Assembly: GCA_937873545.1 (NCBI GenBank)
Contig: CALMWI010000370.1
Span: 1 to 5,730 of the forward strand
Direction: 5' to 3'
Length of the DNA: 5,730 bases
Source: an uncultured bacterium
GTDB taxonomy: Bacteria > UBA4055
A model generated the notes under the pieces. It saw only the letters and a list, made by a program, of their open reading frames with translations. It searched no databases and was not told the DNA's origin. The stretch's first letter is position 1, and each line of letters begins with the position of its first letter. This document shows positions 1 to 5,730 of the stretch, piece by piece. Made by a program: the position numbers and the translations under genes.

Positions 1-674
1 CGATGGATCAGGCTGAGCTTGCGCTTGGCGGCAGACTATATGCAACAGACGGCATGAGTACGGAAATCAACATAGGGATATTTAAGGATTTCTTTCTTGG
101 AGTAAGTTACGGCGGTTCAAATATAATAGGAAGCCGGAAACCTGTATGGAACGGAAATCCGGGCGTAAGGCTTCAGTACAGACTTCTGCCTGAAGACTAT
201 TACTACCCGAATATCTCACTTGGATTCGACAGTCAGGGCTACGGGGTCTGGTTCGATGATCTAGAACCTGACAGATATCAGATAAAATCAAAGGGCTTCT
301 TTTTTGTTTTAAGTAAAAACTACTTTGTCTCCGGAGGAGACCTGGGAACTCTCGGTCTCCATATAGGAACAAATTACTGCGTGACTGAAGAGGCTGTTCC
401 GGGAGATGATAATATTAATGCTTTTCTAGGGTTTGACAAGAGCCTTATGAAAAACATGAACCTCCTGTGCGAATACGACTTTGCTTTTAATGACAATTCT
501 GACAGTTCCCCCACAAGGGATAAAGGATATTTAAACATCGGGCTGCGCTGGTCATTCAGCAACGAACTGCATCTTGAGTTCGACATGAAAGATATTCTCA
601 GAAACCTTGATGGCTCGGACAACTTGAGCAGAGAACTTAGAGTGATATACAATACTACTTTTTTTGCAAAATAA
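1..674 (+). CDS. C-terminal part of an outer-membrane beta-barrel protein (YjbH-like), 5' end outside window
   Basis: The frame is open to the left edge, and about 224 codons are visible before TAA at 672-674. The ATG at 3-5 is probably internal, because no signal peptide follows it and an envelope protein of this kind needs one. The chain has many short stretches alternating hydrophobic and polar residues, rich in Gly, Tyr and Phe (for example TEINIGIFKDFFLGVSYGG, SKGFFFVLSKNYF, GYLNIGLRWSF), separated by Asp/Asn/Gly turns. This is the look of transmembrane beta-strands in an outer-membrane barrel. It ends in an aromatic-rich strand (ELRVIYNTTFFAK), as barrel C-termini usually do. Phrases such as 'GSRKPVWNGNPGVRLQYRLLPEDYYYPNISLGFDS' region (residues about 43-77) resemble YjbH/exopolysaccharide-associated barrels, but I recall this only loosely. 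No enzyme motif is visible, so transport or structural roles cannot be separated. It lies 21 nt upstream of the aminopeptidase gene and could share its transcript. I am confident it is a barrel and much less sure of the YjbH link. Confidence 0.68.
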   Translation, partial: MDQAELALGGRLYATDGMSTEINIGIFKDFFLGVSYGGSNIIGSRKPVWNGNPGVRLQYRLLPEDYYYPNISLGFDSQGYGVWFDDLEPDRYQIKSKGFFFVLSKNYFVSGGDLGTLGLHIGTNYCVTEEAVPGDDNINAFLGFDKSLMKNMNLLCEYDFAFNDNSDSSPTRDKGYLNIGLRWSFSNELHLEFDMKDILRNLDGSDNLSRELRVIYNTTFFAK

Positions 675-683
675 TAATTTTAC

Positions 684-687
684 GGAG
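684..687 (+). promoter_or_regulatory. Ribosome binding site deciding the aminopeptidase start
   Basis: GGAG lies 8 nt before the ATG at 696. A decoy ATG at 691-693 is only 3 nt from the GGAG, is out of frame and would encode just MKWI before TGA, so 696 is the better start. Confidence 0.7.
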
Positions 688-695
688 TCAATGAA

Positions 696-2744
696 ATGGA
701 TCTGAAAAAATTTTATTCCGGGCTGAACAGCAAGTATGCCAAAAACTACGAAAAAGACATTCTAAAGATCAAAGCTGCAAATAAAGAATTATCTTCTGTT
801 AGCTCCAAAGAAGGAAACTTTCTTTTTAAGATCTCCGGTGTGATACTTTATTTTTATAAATTCGAACAGAGAATTGATGACAGATATTTTCTTGATAATT
901 CATTCGCAAAGATTAAAAAGGAATTCGATGAAATCTCAAATGAGATCAATCCAAAGAATTACAAAACATCCTACCTTAATCCCGACCATTCTGCTAAGAT
1001 CTTCGGAGATAAGATCGGCAGGATCGCATATGTGATATATTACTTTTTCAGACAGTACCGTTCTTTTGCTTTTGAGCATAAGATCTTTCATATGGAAAGA
1101 TACAACAGGCTGTTTCTGGAAATGTATGCCCAATATACTCAGAAGAAAAAATTTACTGAAAAATTCCTTAAAGACCTTGTAGCCAAGTATGAAAAAAGGT
1201 ACGATATTGATGAAACGCTTCTGGTTTACAAAGAGATGTTCGGGAAAGAATACACTCACTTTAAGGAAATTATTTTAAATTCAGATCCCAAAGATTTGAG
1301 ATACCTTTACAGGTACAATATTAATATTACTGAGAATGAGATCAAAACAGCTGAATTCTTTAAAAACTATTCCAAGAAAAAACTTGATATTCTGGCGAAA
1401 CAGATCGCTAAAGCTTATGAGCAGGGTTTTGTCAACGGAGGTAAGGATCTGAGCATAAAATCATCGGTCATGATCAGGTTTAGCGCTGGGCAGGAAGAGC
1501 TAATTAAAAGGCTTATCCACTTCTTACAGAAGGATTATGGTTTGGATTCAATAGTTGGAAGTCCCTCAACCACTCCGATAAACAAGCAGGTTTCTCATGA
1601 TCTTAAATTTCAGAACGCTGTGTTCTTCAATAAAGACTATGCCGATAAAAGACTTGAGCTTATGAATCAGGTTTACAAGAAAATAGAAGATGATACCGAC
1701 GCATATTCAGGAATTATTCTGGTCGAGAGTTTTGGAGAAAAACCTTTCTCTCCTGAAACAAAAAAAACTGCCTGGTCTTATACACCCGAACAGCAGAAAG
1801 ACTTTCAGTATTTTATGAATAAGAGTATGCAGTTGAGGCAGAAGTATATTCCTAGAACAGAGAACAGTTTCTGTATTATTGCATTCCCTTCACCTGAGAT
1901 CGGAAAAGATTTTGAGAAAATATTCGAGGATATTCTTGAGGTCAATATGCTTGAAAGCTCAAAATATGAGGAAATTCAGAAACACATTATTGACGCGATG
2001 GATAAAGCCGACCATATTCATGTTAAAGGTACAAACGGTAACCTGACAGATATTAAAATAAAGAATCAGTTACTTAAGAACCCGAAAAAACAGACTAACT
2101 ACTGCAACTGCGGAGCTGATGTGAACATACCTGTCGGCGAAGTATTTACAAGCCCTCAGTTAAAAGGAACGAACGGTACGCTGCATATTAAAGAAACATT
2201 CCTTAACGGGCTGAAATTCAAAGAGCTCAGGCTGGATTTTAAAGACGGATTCATATCTGACTACAGCTGTAAGAACTTTAAAAACAAGGAAGACAATAGA
2301 AAATTCATTGAAGAAAACCTGATTTTTCCGCACAAAACACTGCCGATCGGCGAGTTTGCGATCGGAACTAACACATTGGCTTATACAGTAGCAAAAAAAT
2401 ATGATATTCTTGAAGTCCTGCCTGTGCTGATAATCGAAAAGATGGGTCCTCATTTCGCTATCGGCGATACCTGTTTCTCACATGAGGAAGACAAAGCCAC
2501 ATATAACCCGATCGACAATAAAGAGATCACTGCAAGAGACAATGAAATGACCCTGAACCGGAAGAAAGATCATTCTAAAGCATATACGGGCGTTCATACA
2601 GATATTACGCTTCCTTACGAAGATATCGAGTTCATTTCAGGTATAGCAGAGGACGGCAGACATATCGACATTATAAGGAACGGAAGATTTGCTGTGCGCG
2701 GTTCTGAAGAATTGAACATCCCGCTGGATAAAGCAGGAATTTAA
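696..2744 (+). CDS. M29-family metallo-aminopeptidase with long N-terminal extension
   Basis: Predicted cytoplasmic metal-dependent aminopeptidase (MEROPS M29, AmpS/AmpT/PepS group) that removes N-terminal residues from peptides. No signal peptide or membrane segment is seen. Residues 1 to about 225 are Lys/Glu/Tyr-rich and mostly helical, and I see no catalytic motif in them. The M29 domain follows (about 228-682). Its metal-binding pattern is present: Glu482 (NIPVGEVFTSP), Glu553 (IGEFAIGTN), His586 (EKMGPHFAIGD) and the His634-x-Asp636 pair (GVHTDITLPYED). At 682 residues it is far longer than classical M29 enzymes (about 410). Long M29-like proteins with the 'EKMGPHFAIGDTC' phrase also occur, as I recall, in Clostridia and other anaerobes, so this looks like a known long subfamily rather than a new fusion. 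The segment between His586 and His634 (48 residues) is longer than in the classical enzymes (about 31). Metal identity and substrate range cannot be read from the sequence. The start is supported by GGAG at 684-687. Confidence 0.86.
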   Translation: MDLKKFYSGLNSKYAKNYEKDILKIKAANKELSSVSSKEGNFLFKISGVILYFYKFEQRIDDRYFLDNSFAKIKKEFDEISNEINPKNYKTSYLNPDHSAKIFGDKIGRIAYVIYYFFRQYRSFAFEHKIFHMERYNRLFLEMYAQYTQKKKFTEKFLKDLVAKYEKRYDIDETLLVYKEMFGKEYTHFKEIILNSDPKDLRYLYRYNINITENEIKTAEFFKNYSKKKLDILAKQIAKAYEQGFVNGGKDLSIKSSVMIRFSAGQEELIKRLIHFLQKDYGLDSIVGSPSTTPINKQVSHDLKFQNAVFFNKDYADKRLELMNQVYKKIEDDTDAYSGIILVESFGEKPFSPETKKTAWSYTPEQQKDFQYFMNKSMQLRQKYIPRTENSFCIIAFPSPEIGKDFEKIFEDILEVNMLESSKYEEIQKHIIDAMDKADHIHVKGTNGNLTDIKIKNQLLKNPKKQTNYCNCGADVNIPVGEVFTSPQLKGTNGTLHIKETFLNGLKFKELRLDFKDGFISDYSCKNFKNKEDNRKFIEENLIFPHKTLPIGEFAIGTNTLAYTVAKKYDILEVLPVLIIEKMGPHFAIGDTCFSHEEDKATYNPIDNKEITARDNEMTLNRKKDHSKAYTGVHTDITLPYEDIEFISGIAEDGRHIDIIRNGRFAVRGSEELNIPLDKAGI

Positions 2745-2748
2745 AATA

Positions 2749-3591
2749 TTACTCGAGTTTTCCCGTGAAAACTCTGTTGTTTCCGGAATAATCCCTCATG
2801 ATTTTGATATCTTTGAGGGATTTTTCAAATATGTTTCTTACGCTTTCAGCCTGATCATAGCCGATCTCCAGAAACACAGATCCGCCCGTGTTTAATATCT
2901 CCGGTATGATCTCATTTATCCTCCGGTAAAAAGTCAGACCGTCTCCGCCATCGGTCAATGCTCCAAGCGGTTCAAAATCCTTTACCTGCTTATCCAGCGA
3001 TCCGATCACCGTTTTTGAAATATACGGTGGATTTGATATTATCACATTGAACTTTGAATCCGGAAACTTTTTCAAAATATCCATATTTATAAATCTGATT
3101 TTTTCTGCTACACCATTCAGCTTAGCATTTGAAGCTGCAAGCTTTCGCGCCTGATCAGAAATATCGCATGAGATTATATTTACATTCTTACACTTTTTAG
3201 CCAGCGAAATGCTTATGCAGCCTGAACCTGTTCCTATTTCGAATATGCTTAAGGGTTTATCTGCAATATATTCTACCGCTGTCTGAACCAGAATTTCTGT
3301 GTCGCTACGCGGGATGAGAACTGACTGATCGACGGAAAATTTTAAACCATAGAATTCCGTTTCGCCTAATATATATTGTATGGGTTCATGTTCTGATCGC
3401 CTTTTTAATAAAGCTCTGATCTTTGATATTTCTTCTTCAGTAAGAACTCTTTCGAACTGAAGATATATGTCGAGTCTTTTAATATTCAAAACATAGGTGA
3501 TTATCAGCTCTGAACTGAGCCTTGGTTCATCAACACCTTTTTTCTTAAGGTGTTCAACTGAAAGATTCAGTATTTCTAGCAGGGTTTTCAA
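2749..3591 (-). CDS. prmC: Peptide chain release factor N5-glutamine methyltransferase PrmC (HemK)
   Basis: SAM-dependent enzyme that methylates the glutamine of the GGQ motif in release factors RF1 and RF2, improving translation termination. It is 280 residues, the usual length. The N-terminal helical substrate-binding domain (about 1-75) leads into the family signatures EPIQYILGETEFYGL (69-83) and VLIPRSDTEILV (91-102). The Rossmann methyltransferase domain has the SAM-binding loop FEIGTGSGCI (117-126), the catalytic NPPY (187-190), the EPLGALTDGGDGL loop (207-219) and LEIGYDQ (241-247). The start is TTG at 3589-3591: the codon before it is the in-frame selA TAA, no ATG occurs until residue 170, and the N-terminus from this TTG matches the family. 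No Shine-Dalgarno site is visible, so translation probably depends on ribosomes finishing selA. The gene ends 4 nt from the convergent aminopeptidase gene. Identification is secure. Confidence 0.96.
   Translation of the reverse strand: MKTLLEILNLSVEHLKKKGVDEPRLSSELIITYVLNIKRLDIYLQFERVLTEEEISKIRALLKRRSEHEPIQYILGETEFYGLKFSVDQSVLIPRSDTEILVQTAVEYIADKPLSIFEIGTGSGCISISLAKKCKNVNIISCDISDQARKLAASNAKLNGVAEKIRFINMDILKKFPDSKFNVIISNPPYISKTVIGSLDKQVKDFEPLGALTDGGDGLTFYRRINEIIPEILNTGGSVFLEIGYDQAESVRNIFEKSLKDIKIMRDYSGNNRVFTGKLE
2755..2774 (-). terminator. Perfect 8-bp hairpin at the 3' end of prmC, possible leftward terminator
   Basis: GAGTTTTC (2755-2762) and GAAAACTC (2767-2774) pair perfectly around a 4-nt loop. 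On the minus strand the stem lies within the last codons of prmC and is followed by GAGTAATATTTT, which contains the prmC stop codon and a weak T-rich tail. It could end leftward transcription or protect the 3' end. The poor T-run and A/T-rich stem make terminator function uncertain. Confidence 0.4.
2790..2825 (+). terminator. Intrinsic terminator for rightward transcription, inside antisense of prmC
   Basis: AATCCCTCA (2790-2798) pairs perfectly over 9 bp with TGAGGGATT (2814-2822) across a 15-nt loop, and the plus strand continues as a T-run to 2825. It begins 46 nt after the aminopeptidase stop codon. In the leftward direction the stem is followed by ATTCCGG, not a T-run, so it is polarised for plus-strand transcripts. 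The large loop and short T-run keep confidence moderate. Confidence 0.58.
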
Positions 3592-4992
3592 TTATTTGAT
3601 TTTATGCTTTGAAATAATTGCTTTAAAATTATCGCAGATTTCTTTAAAATCGCGCTCGAAGATCGTCCGTACGCTTAAATAATACTTTTCTTCATTTATG
3701 TATCCGAAAACAGGCACATTTGAGATCGTTCTCATTTCGTCAGACAGTTTGCTTACGCTTATATCTTTCTGTCTGAAAGATAAAGCTATTCCCTTCAGTT
3801 TTTCGGTTGGAAGCGTTCCTGATCCTGCCTGATCTAATACTTCTTCTATTTCCACATTCCAAGTTTTCGGAGTAAGCTTTATTACTTGATTTCTGAGCAA
3901 CTCAGCTTTTATTCTAAGTGAATCTCTTCCTTCTGACAACAGCTTCAAAGTAAGATGCCCGCTTTTGACCGGATCATTTGTGAGGAAATATTTCAGCGTT
4001 TCTTCTAGAAGAGCAAGCCTGACTTTGTCTGTTCTTAGAACTCTCATCAGCGGGTTTTTCTTTACTTTCTCGACAAATTCTTTTTTACCTGCTATTATTC
4101 CGCATTGCGGACCTCCGAGAACTTTATCTCCGCTGAATGAGAAAAGGTCAACGCTTTCCTTAACAGCTTCAAGTACAGTAGGTTCATGAGGTAATCCGTA
4201 TTTTTCAAGATCTTCAAAAATGCCTCCTCCCAAGTCATAATAAAAAGGAATGTTGTGCCTCTTGGAAAGTGCTGAAAGGTCTTTTAATTCAATTTCCTCT
4301 GCAAATCCGTTTATCTTATAATTTGAAGTATGAACTTTGAGCAATGCTCCGGTTTTTGAAGTTATTGCCTCTTCAAAATCTGATGCTTTCGTTTTGTTTG
4401 TGGCACCGACCTCGATCATCTTTGCGCCTGATTTTTTGATTATATCAGGCATTCTGAACGATCCGCCTATCTCTACAAGCTCTCCCCTTGAAATTATTAC
4501 TTCCTTCTTAGAGGCGAGAGTATTTATGCAGATCATAACAGCTGCCGCGTTGTTATTAACTACTGTCGCAGCCTCCGATCCTGTGATTATGCTTATAAGA
4601 TCGGATATTTTATCTTCTCTTCTTCCCCTTTTTCCTGTAGCAAGATCGGTCTCAAGTGAGCAATACCCGTGCAAAATACTTTCTGCATTAGTAATGGCAT
4701 TTTCTGAAAAAGGGGCTCTCCCAAGTCCGGTGTTTAGAACTATTCCTGTTCCATTCACAACTCTTGCCGTAAAAGGGTTGAATTTATCTTCGATCTTATC
4801 AGCCATTTTTGGTATCAGATCAGCCGGCACTTCTTCAATTTTTCCTTCCAGAATTTTTTTCCTCAAAGCATCAAGCTCAGTCTGAATTAACTTTACCAGT
4901 ATTTCATTCTTATACTTGATCTTGAGGTCGGAAAAACAGCTGTCGTTAAATACTTTATCAACTTTAGGTATTTTCTTAAGAATTTCATTCAT
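3592..4992 (-). CDS. selA: L-seryl-tRNA(Sec) selenium transferase SelA
   Basis: PLP enzyme that converts Ser-tRNA(Sec) to Sec-tRNA(Sec) using selenophosphate, the bacterial route to selenocysteine; the characterised enzyme is a decamer. At 466 residues it matches the family length. Visible signatures in order are VVNGTGIVLNTGLGRAP (78-94), GSEAATVVNNNAAAV (138-152), GELVEIGGSFRMPDIIKKSG (170-189), GATNKTK (196-202), HTSNYKINGF (221-230), DLGGGIF (253-259), SFSGDKVLGGPQCG (285-298), where Lys290 is the PLP-binding lysine, LRTDK (319-323), GSGTLPTE (390-397) and PVFGY (427-431). Nothing needed for activity appears missing. The ATG is 7 nt after the stop of the ferritin-like gene and no good Shine-Dalgarno is seen, which suggests coupling. 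The gene stops with TAA directly abutting prmC in the same frame. The organism probably makes selenoproteins, but the partners selB, selD and selC are not in this window. Confidence 0.96.
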   Translation of the reverse strand: MNEILKKIPKVDKVFNDSCFSDLKIKYKNEILVKLIQTELDALRKKILEGKIEEVPADLIPKMADKIEDKFNPFTARVVNGTGIVLNTGLGRAPFSENAITNAESILHGYCSLETDLATGKRGRREDKISDLISIITGSEAATVVNNNAAAVMICINTLASKKEVIISRGELVEIGGSFRMPDIIKKSGAKMIEVGATNKTKASDFEEAITSKTGALLKVHTSNYKINGFAEEIELKDLSALSKRHNIPFYYDLGGGIFEDLEKYGLPHEPTVLEAVKESVDLFSFSGDKVLGGPQCGIIAGKKEFVEKVKKNPLMRVLRTDKVRLALLEETLKYFLTNDPVKSGHLTLKLLSEGRDSLRIKAELLRNQVIKLTPKTWNVEIEEVLDQAGSGTLPTEKLKGIALSFRQKDISVSKLSDEMRTISNVPVFGYINEEKYYLSVRTIFERDFKEICDNFKAIISKHKIK

Positions 4993-4999
4993 AAAAGAA

Positions 5000-5491
5000 T
5001 CATATACCCCAGTTTTTATTTCGTTTTTCGAGTATGTGAGCTTCTCTTTTATTTTTTAACAGCTCTCTATGTTCGTTCGTGTCTTTCTTCAGTCCGTCCA
5101 AGACGTTTTGAATACCGTTAATCTTGCTTGAAAAATAATCAAGATATTTATCTTCAATTATTGAATTTTCAAGGTTGTATGCTCTATCCAGAGCTTCTTC
5201 CAGTTCTAATCCGCTTTTTTCTGCTTTTTCGGTCAATCCCTGCAAGTTTCTTATAGAAATCTTCAGCGTTTTTTCTGAAAAATGATAATCCGTAAAATCG
5301 ATCGACCCTTCATATACATTGTCAAGAATTGATCTTACCCATTCGGCATGCTTTCTTTCCTCCCCGTATAAAAAACCCCAAATTTCGCATTCCGGAAATT
5401 TAACCGCATAAGCTGCATAAAGATCCGCCAAAGCTTCTTCGTGCAGAGCCAAAAGCTCGATCACTTCAAGTTTTTCATCAAAATTAGACAT
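5000..5491 (-). CDS. Ferritin-like / rubrerythrin-like four-helix protein
   Basis: A 163-residue, almost entirely helical protein resembling the di-iron ferritin-like superfamily (rubrerythrin, bacterioferritin), whose members handle iron or peroxide in the cytoplasm. Helix A contains LALHEEALADLYAAYA (14-29) with Glu18/Glu19 as candidate ligands. Helix B has a clear ExxH, Glu45-x-x-His48 (EERKHAEW). Helix C has RAYNLENSIIEDKYLDYF (103-120) with Glu108 or Glu113 as the candidate. Helix D carries His141 in DTNEHRELL, but the residue three before it is Thr138, where ExxH families have Glu; Asp137 or Glu140 would have to substitute. No rubredoxin CxxC domain is present. The C-terminal 25 residues are highly charged (KNKREAHILEKRNKN). 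The start is supported by a strong GGGAGGT. It is the first gene of the selA-prmC run. Iron binding is plausible but not assured, and the exact reaction is unknown. Confidence 0.75.
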   Translation of the reverse strand: MSNFDEKLEVIELLALHEEALADLYAAYAVKFPECEIWGFLYGEERKHAEWVRSILDNVYEGSIDFTDYHFSEKTLKISIRNLQGLTEKAEKSGLELEEALDRAYNLENSIIEDKYLDYFSSKINGIQNVLDGLKKDTNEHRELLKNKREAHILEKRNKNWGI

Positions 5492-5494
5492 TTT

Positions 5495-5501
5495 ACCTCC
5501 C
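5495..5501 (-). promoter_or_regulatory. Strong Shine-Dalgarno for the ferritin-like gene
   Basis: GGGAGGT on the minus strand ends 3 nt before the ATG (5489-5491). It is the strongest ribosome binding site in the window and fixes the start of the first gene of the leftward operon; the next two genes lack a comparable site. Confidence 0.8.
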
Positions 5502-5511
5502 TGTCAAAGAT

Positions 5512-5537
5512 AAAAAAAGCCCGCATCTGCAGGCTTT
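5512..5537 (-). terminator. Intrinsic terminator of the upstream repeat-protein gene
   Basis: AAAGCC (5516-5521) pairs with GGCTTT (5532-5537). Inside, a C-A mismatch is followed by a 2-bp GC/GC closing stem around a 4-nt loop. On the minus strand the hairpin runs into seven consecutive T residues, a classic rho-independent layout. It begins about 18 nt after the stop codon of the partial gene at 5556-5730. The plus-strand side is also T-rich (CTTTATTT), so it may work in both directions. Confidence 0.8.
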
Positions 5538-5555
5538 CTTTATTTGATTCATATT

Positions 5556-5730
5556 TTATTTAGCGGTATCTCCAGTCTTGTTTACCTTAATTAATTTTGA
5601 TCTTGCAGTCGCGCCGGTACCAACATTCCCGCCTACTATAAATCCTCCGTCAGTACACTGAAGAACTTTTACGCCAACATCGGAACTGCCTGCTACACCT
5701 AAATTTTTCTCCCATAATAATCCTAATTTG
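5556..5730 (-). CDS. C-terminal fragment of a 'DGGFIVGG' repeat protein
   Basis: A short open frame enters from the right edge and ends at TAA (5556-5558), giving 57 visible codons. The translation begins KLGLLWEKNLG, continues with SSDVGVKVLQCTDGGFIVGG and ends SKLIKVNKTGDTAK. This is one unit of a familiar repeat with the plan 'W-x-K-x-x-G ... D-x-G ... DGG(F/Y)IV-x-G ... L-I-K-V-(D/N)-x-x-G', found in large, often secreted or lipid-anchored beta-propeller-like proteins of FCB-group and other bacteria. The N-terminus, signal peptide and repeat number lie outside the window. A terminator follows 18 nt after the stop, which supports a real gene end. The function is not known; such proteins are usually surface or extracellular. 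Confidence 0.72.
   Translation of the reverse strand, partial: KLGLLWEKNLGVAGSSDVGVKVLQCTDGGFIVGGNVGTGATARSKLIKVNKTGDTAK

Noticed and set aside
691..705. ATG at 691 as an alternative aminopeptidase start or tiny leader peptide.
   Set aside because: Out of frame, encodes only four residues and sits too close (3 nt) to the GGAG site.
1437..1451. Internal Shine-Dalgarno-like GGAGG followed 7 nt later by in-frame CTG near the start of the M29 domain, suggesting a second, shorter product.
   Set aside because: The bases are explained by Gly-Gly-Lys codons, CTG is a rare start, and starting there would cut into the M29 domain.
4337..4885. Long plus-strand open frame (182 codons) opposite selA.
   Set aside because: It is the antisense of a fully conserved selA region, has a low-complexity Ser/Ile/Leu-rich product and no ribosome binding site of note; a shadow frame.
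4985..5002. The ferritin-like gene ends in TGA, the only TGA stop among the six genes here, just before selA; it could be a selenocysteine codon.
   Set aside because: Readthrough would add only four residues (FFYE) before a second in-frame TGA, no convincing SECIS-like hairpin lies just downstream, and the protein is already complete in length.
5500..5507. TTGACA on the minus strand (and overlapping TATCTTTG, like the Bacteroidota -7 motif) as a promoter of the ferritin-like gene.
   Set aside because: A -35 here would place the transcription start inside the coding region, and a -7 element here would start the RNA within the Shine-Dalgarno; no partner hexamer at proper spacing was seen.
1..5730. 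CRISPR array, insertion sequence, tRNA (including selC), rRNA, phage or toxin-antitoxin genes.
   Set aside because: No regularly spaced repeats, transposase motifs, cloverleaf-like segments or suitable small gene pairs were found by eye; almost all bases are covered by the genes described.

Overview
The window looks like ordinary chromosome from a low-GC, Gram-negative bacterium. An outer-membrane-type beta-barrel fragment on the left edge implies a diderm envelope. The right edge carries the tail of a protein with a 'DGGFIVGG' repeat, a type common in FCB-group bacteria (Bacteroidota, Cloacimonadota, Delongbacteria and relatives). Strong Shine-Dalgarno sites (GGAG at 684-687; GGGAGGT on the minus strand at 5495-5501) argue against Bacteroidota proper, which rarely use them. 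My best guess is an uncultured FCB-type lineage such as Candidatus Delongbacteria. This is inference from a few weak markers, not an assignment.

Left half (1-2744, plus strand): the 3' part of a beta-barrel protein gene is followed after 21 nt by a complete 682-residue M29-type metallo-aminopeptidase with a long helical N-terminal extension. The two could be co-transcribed, but nothing in the sequence links their functions.

Junction (2745-2825): the aminopeptidase gene converges on prmC with only 4 nt between the stop codons. Two perfect hairpins lie in the last 75 bases of the prmC coding region. One is well placed as an intrinsic terminator for rightward transcription. The other may help end leftward transcription.

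Right half (2749-5491, minus strand, transcribed right to left): a tight three-gene run of a ferritin-like/rubrerythrin-like helical protein, selA (L-seryl-tRNA(Sec) selenium transferase) and prmC (release-factor glutamine methyltransferase). The ferritin-like stop and the selA ATG are 7 nt apart. selA and prmC are in the same reading frame, separated only by the selA TAA, with prmC starting at the very next codon, a TTG. selA and prmC act in translation (selenocysteine-tRNA synthesis; release-factor maturation). The ferritin-like protein may be tied to redox or metal biology, but that link is inference. selB, selD and selC are not in the window.

Right edge (5492-5730): a clear intrinsic terminator ends an upstream minus-strand gene whose last 57 codons are visible at 5556-5730. 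The terminator sits only about 24 nt before the ferritin-like start codon, so the operon promoter is not obvious. No mobile element, CRISPR array, tRNA, rRNA or convincing novel system was found. The best second-look items are the compact gene junctions and the variant residues in the aminopeptidase and ferritin-like proteins.
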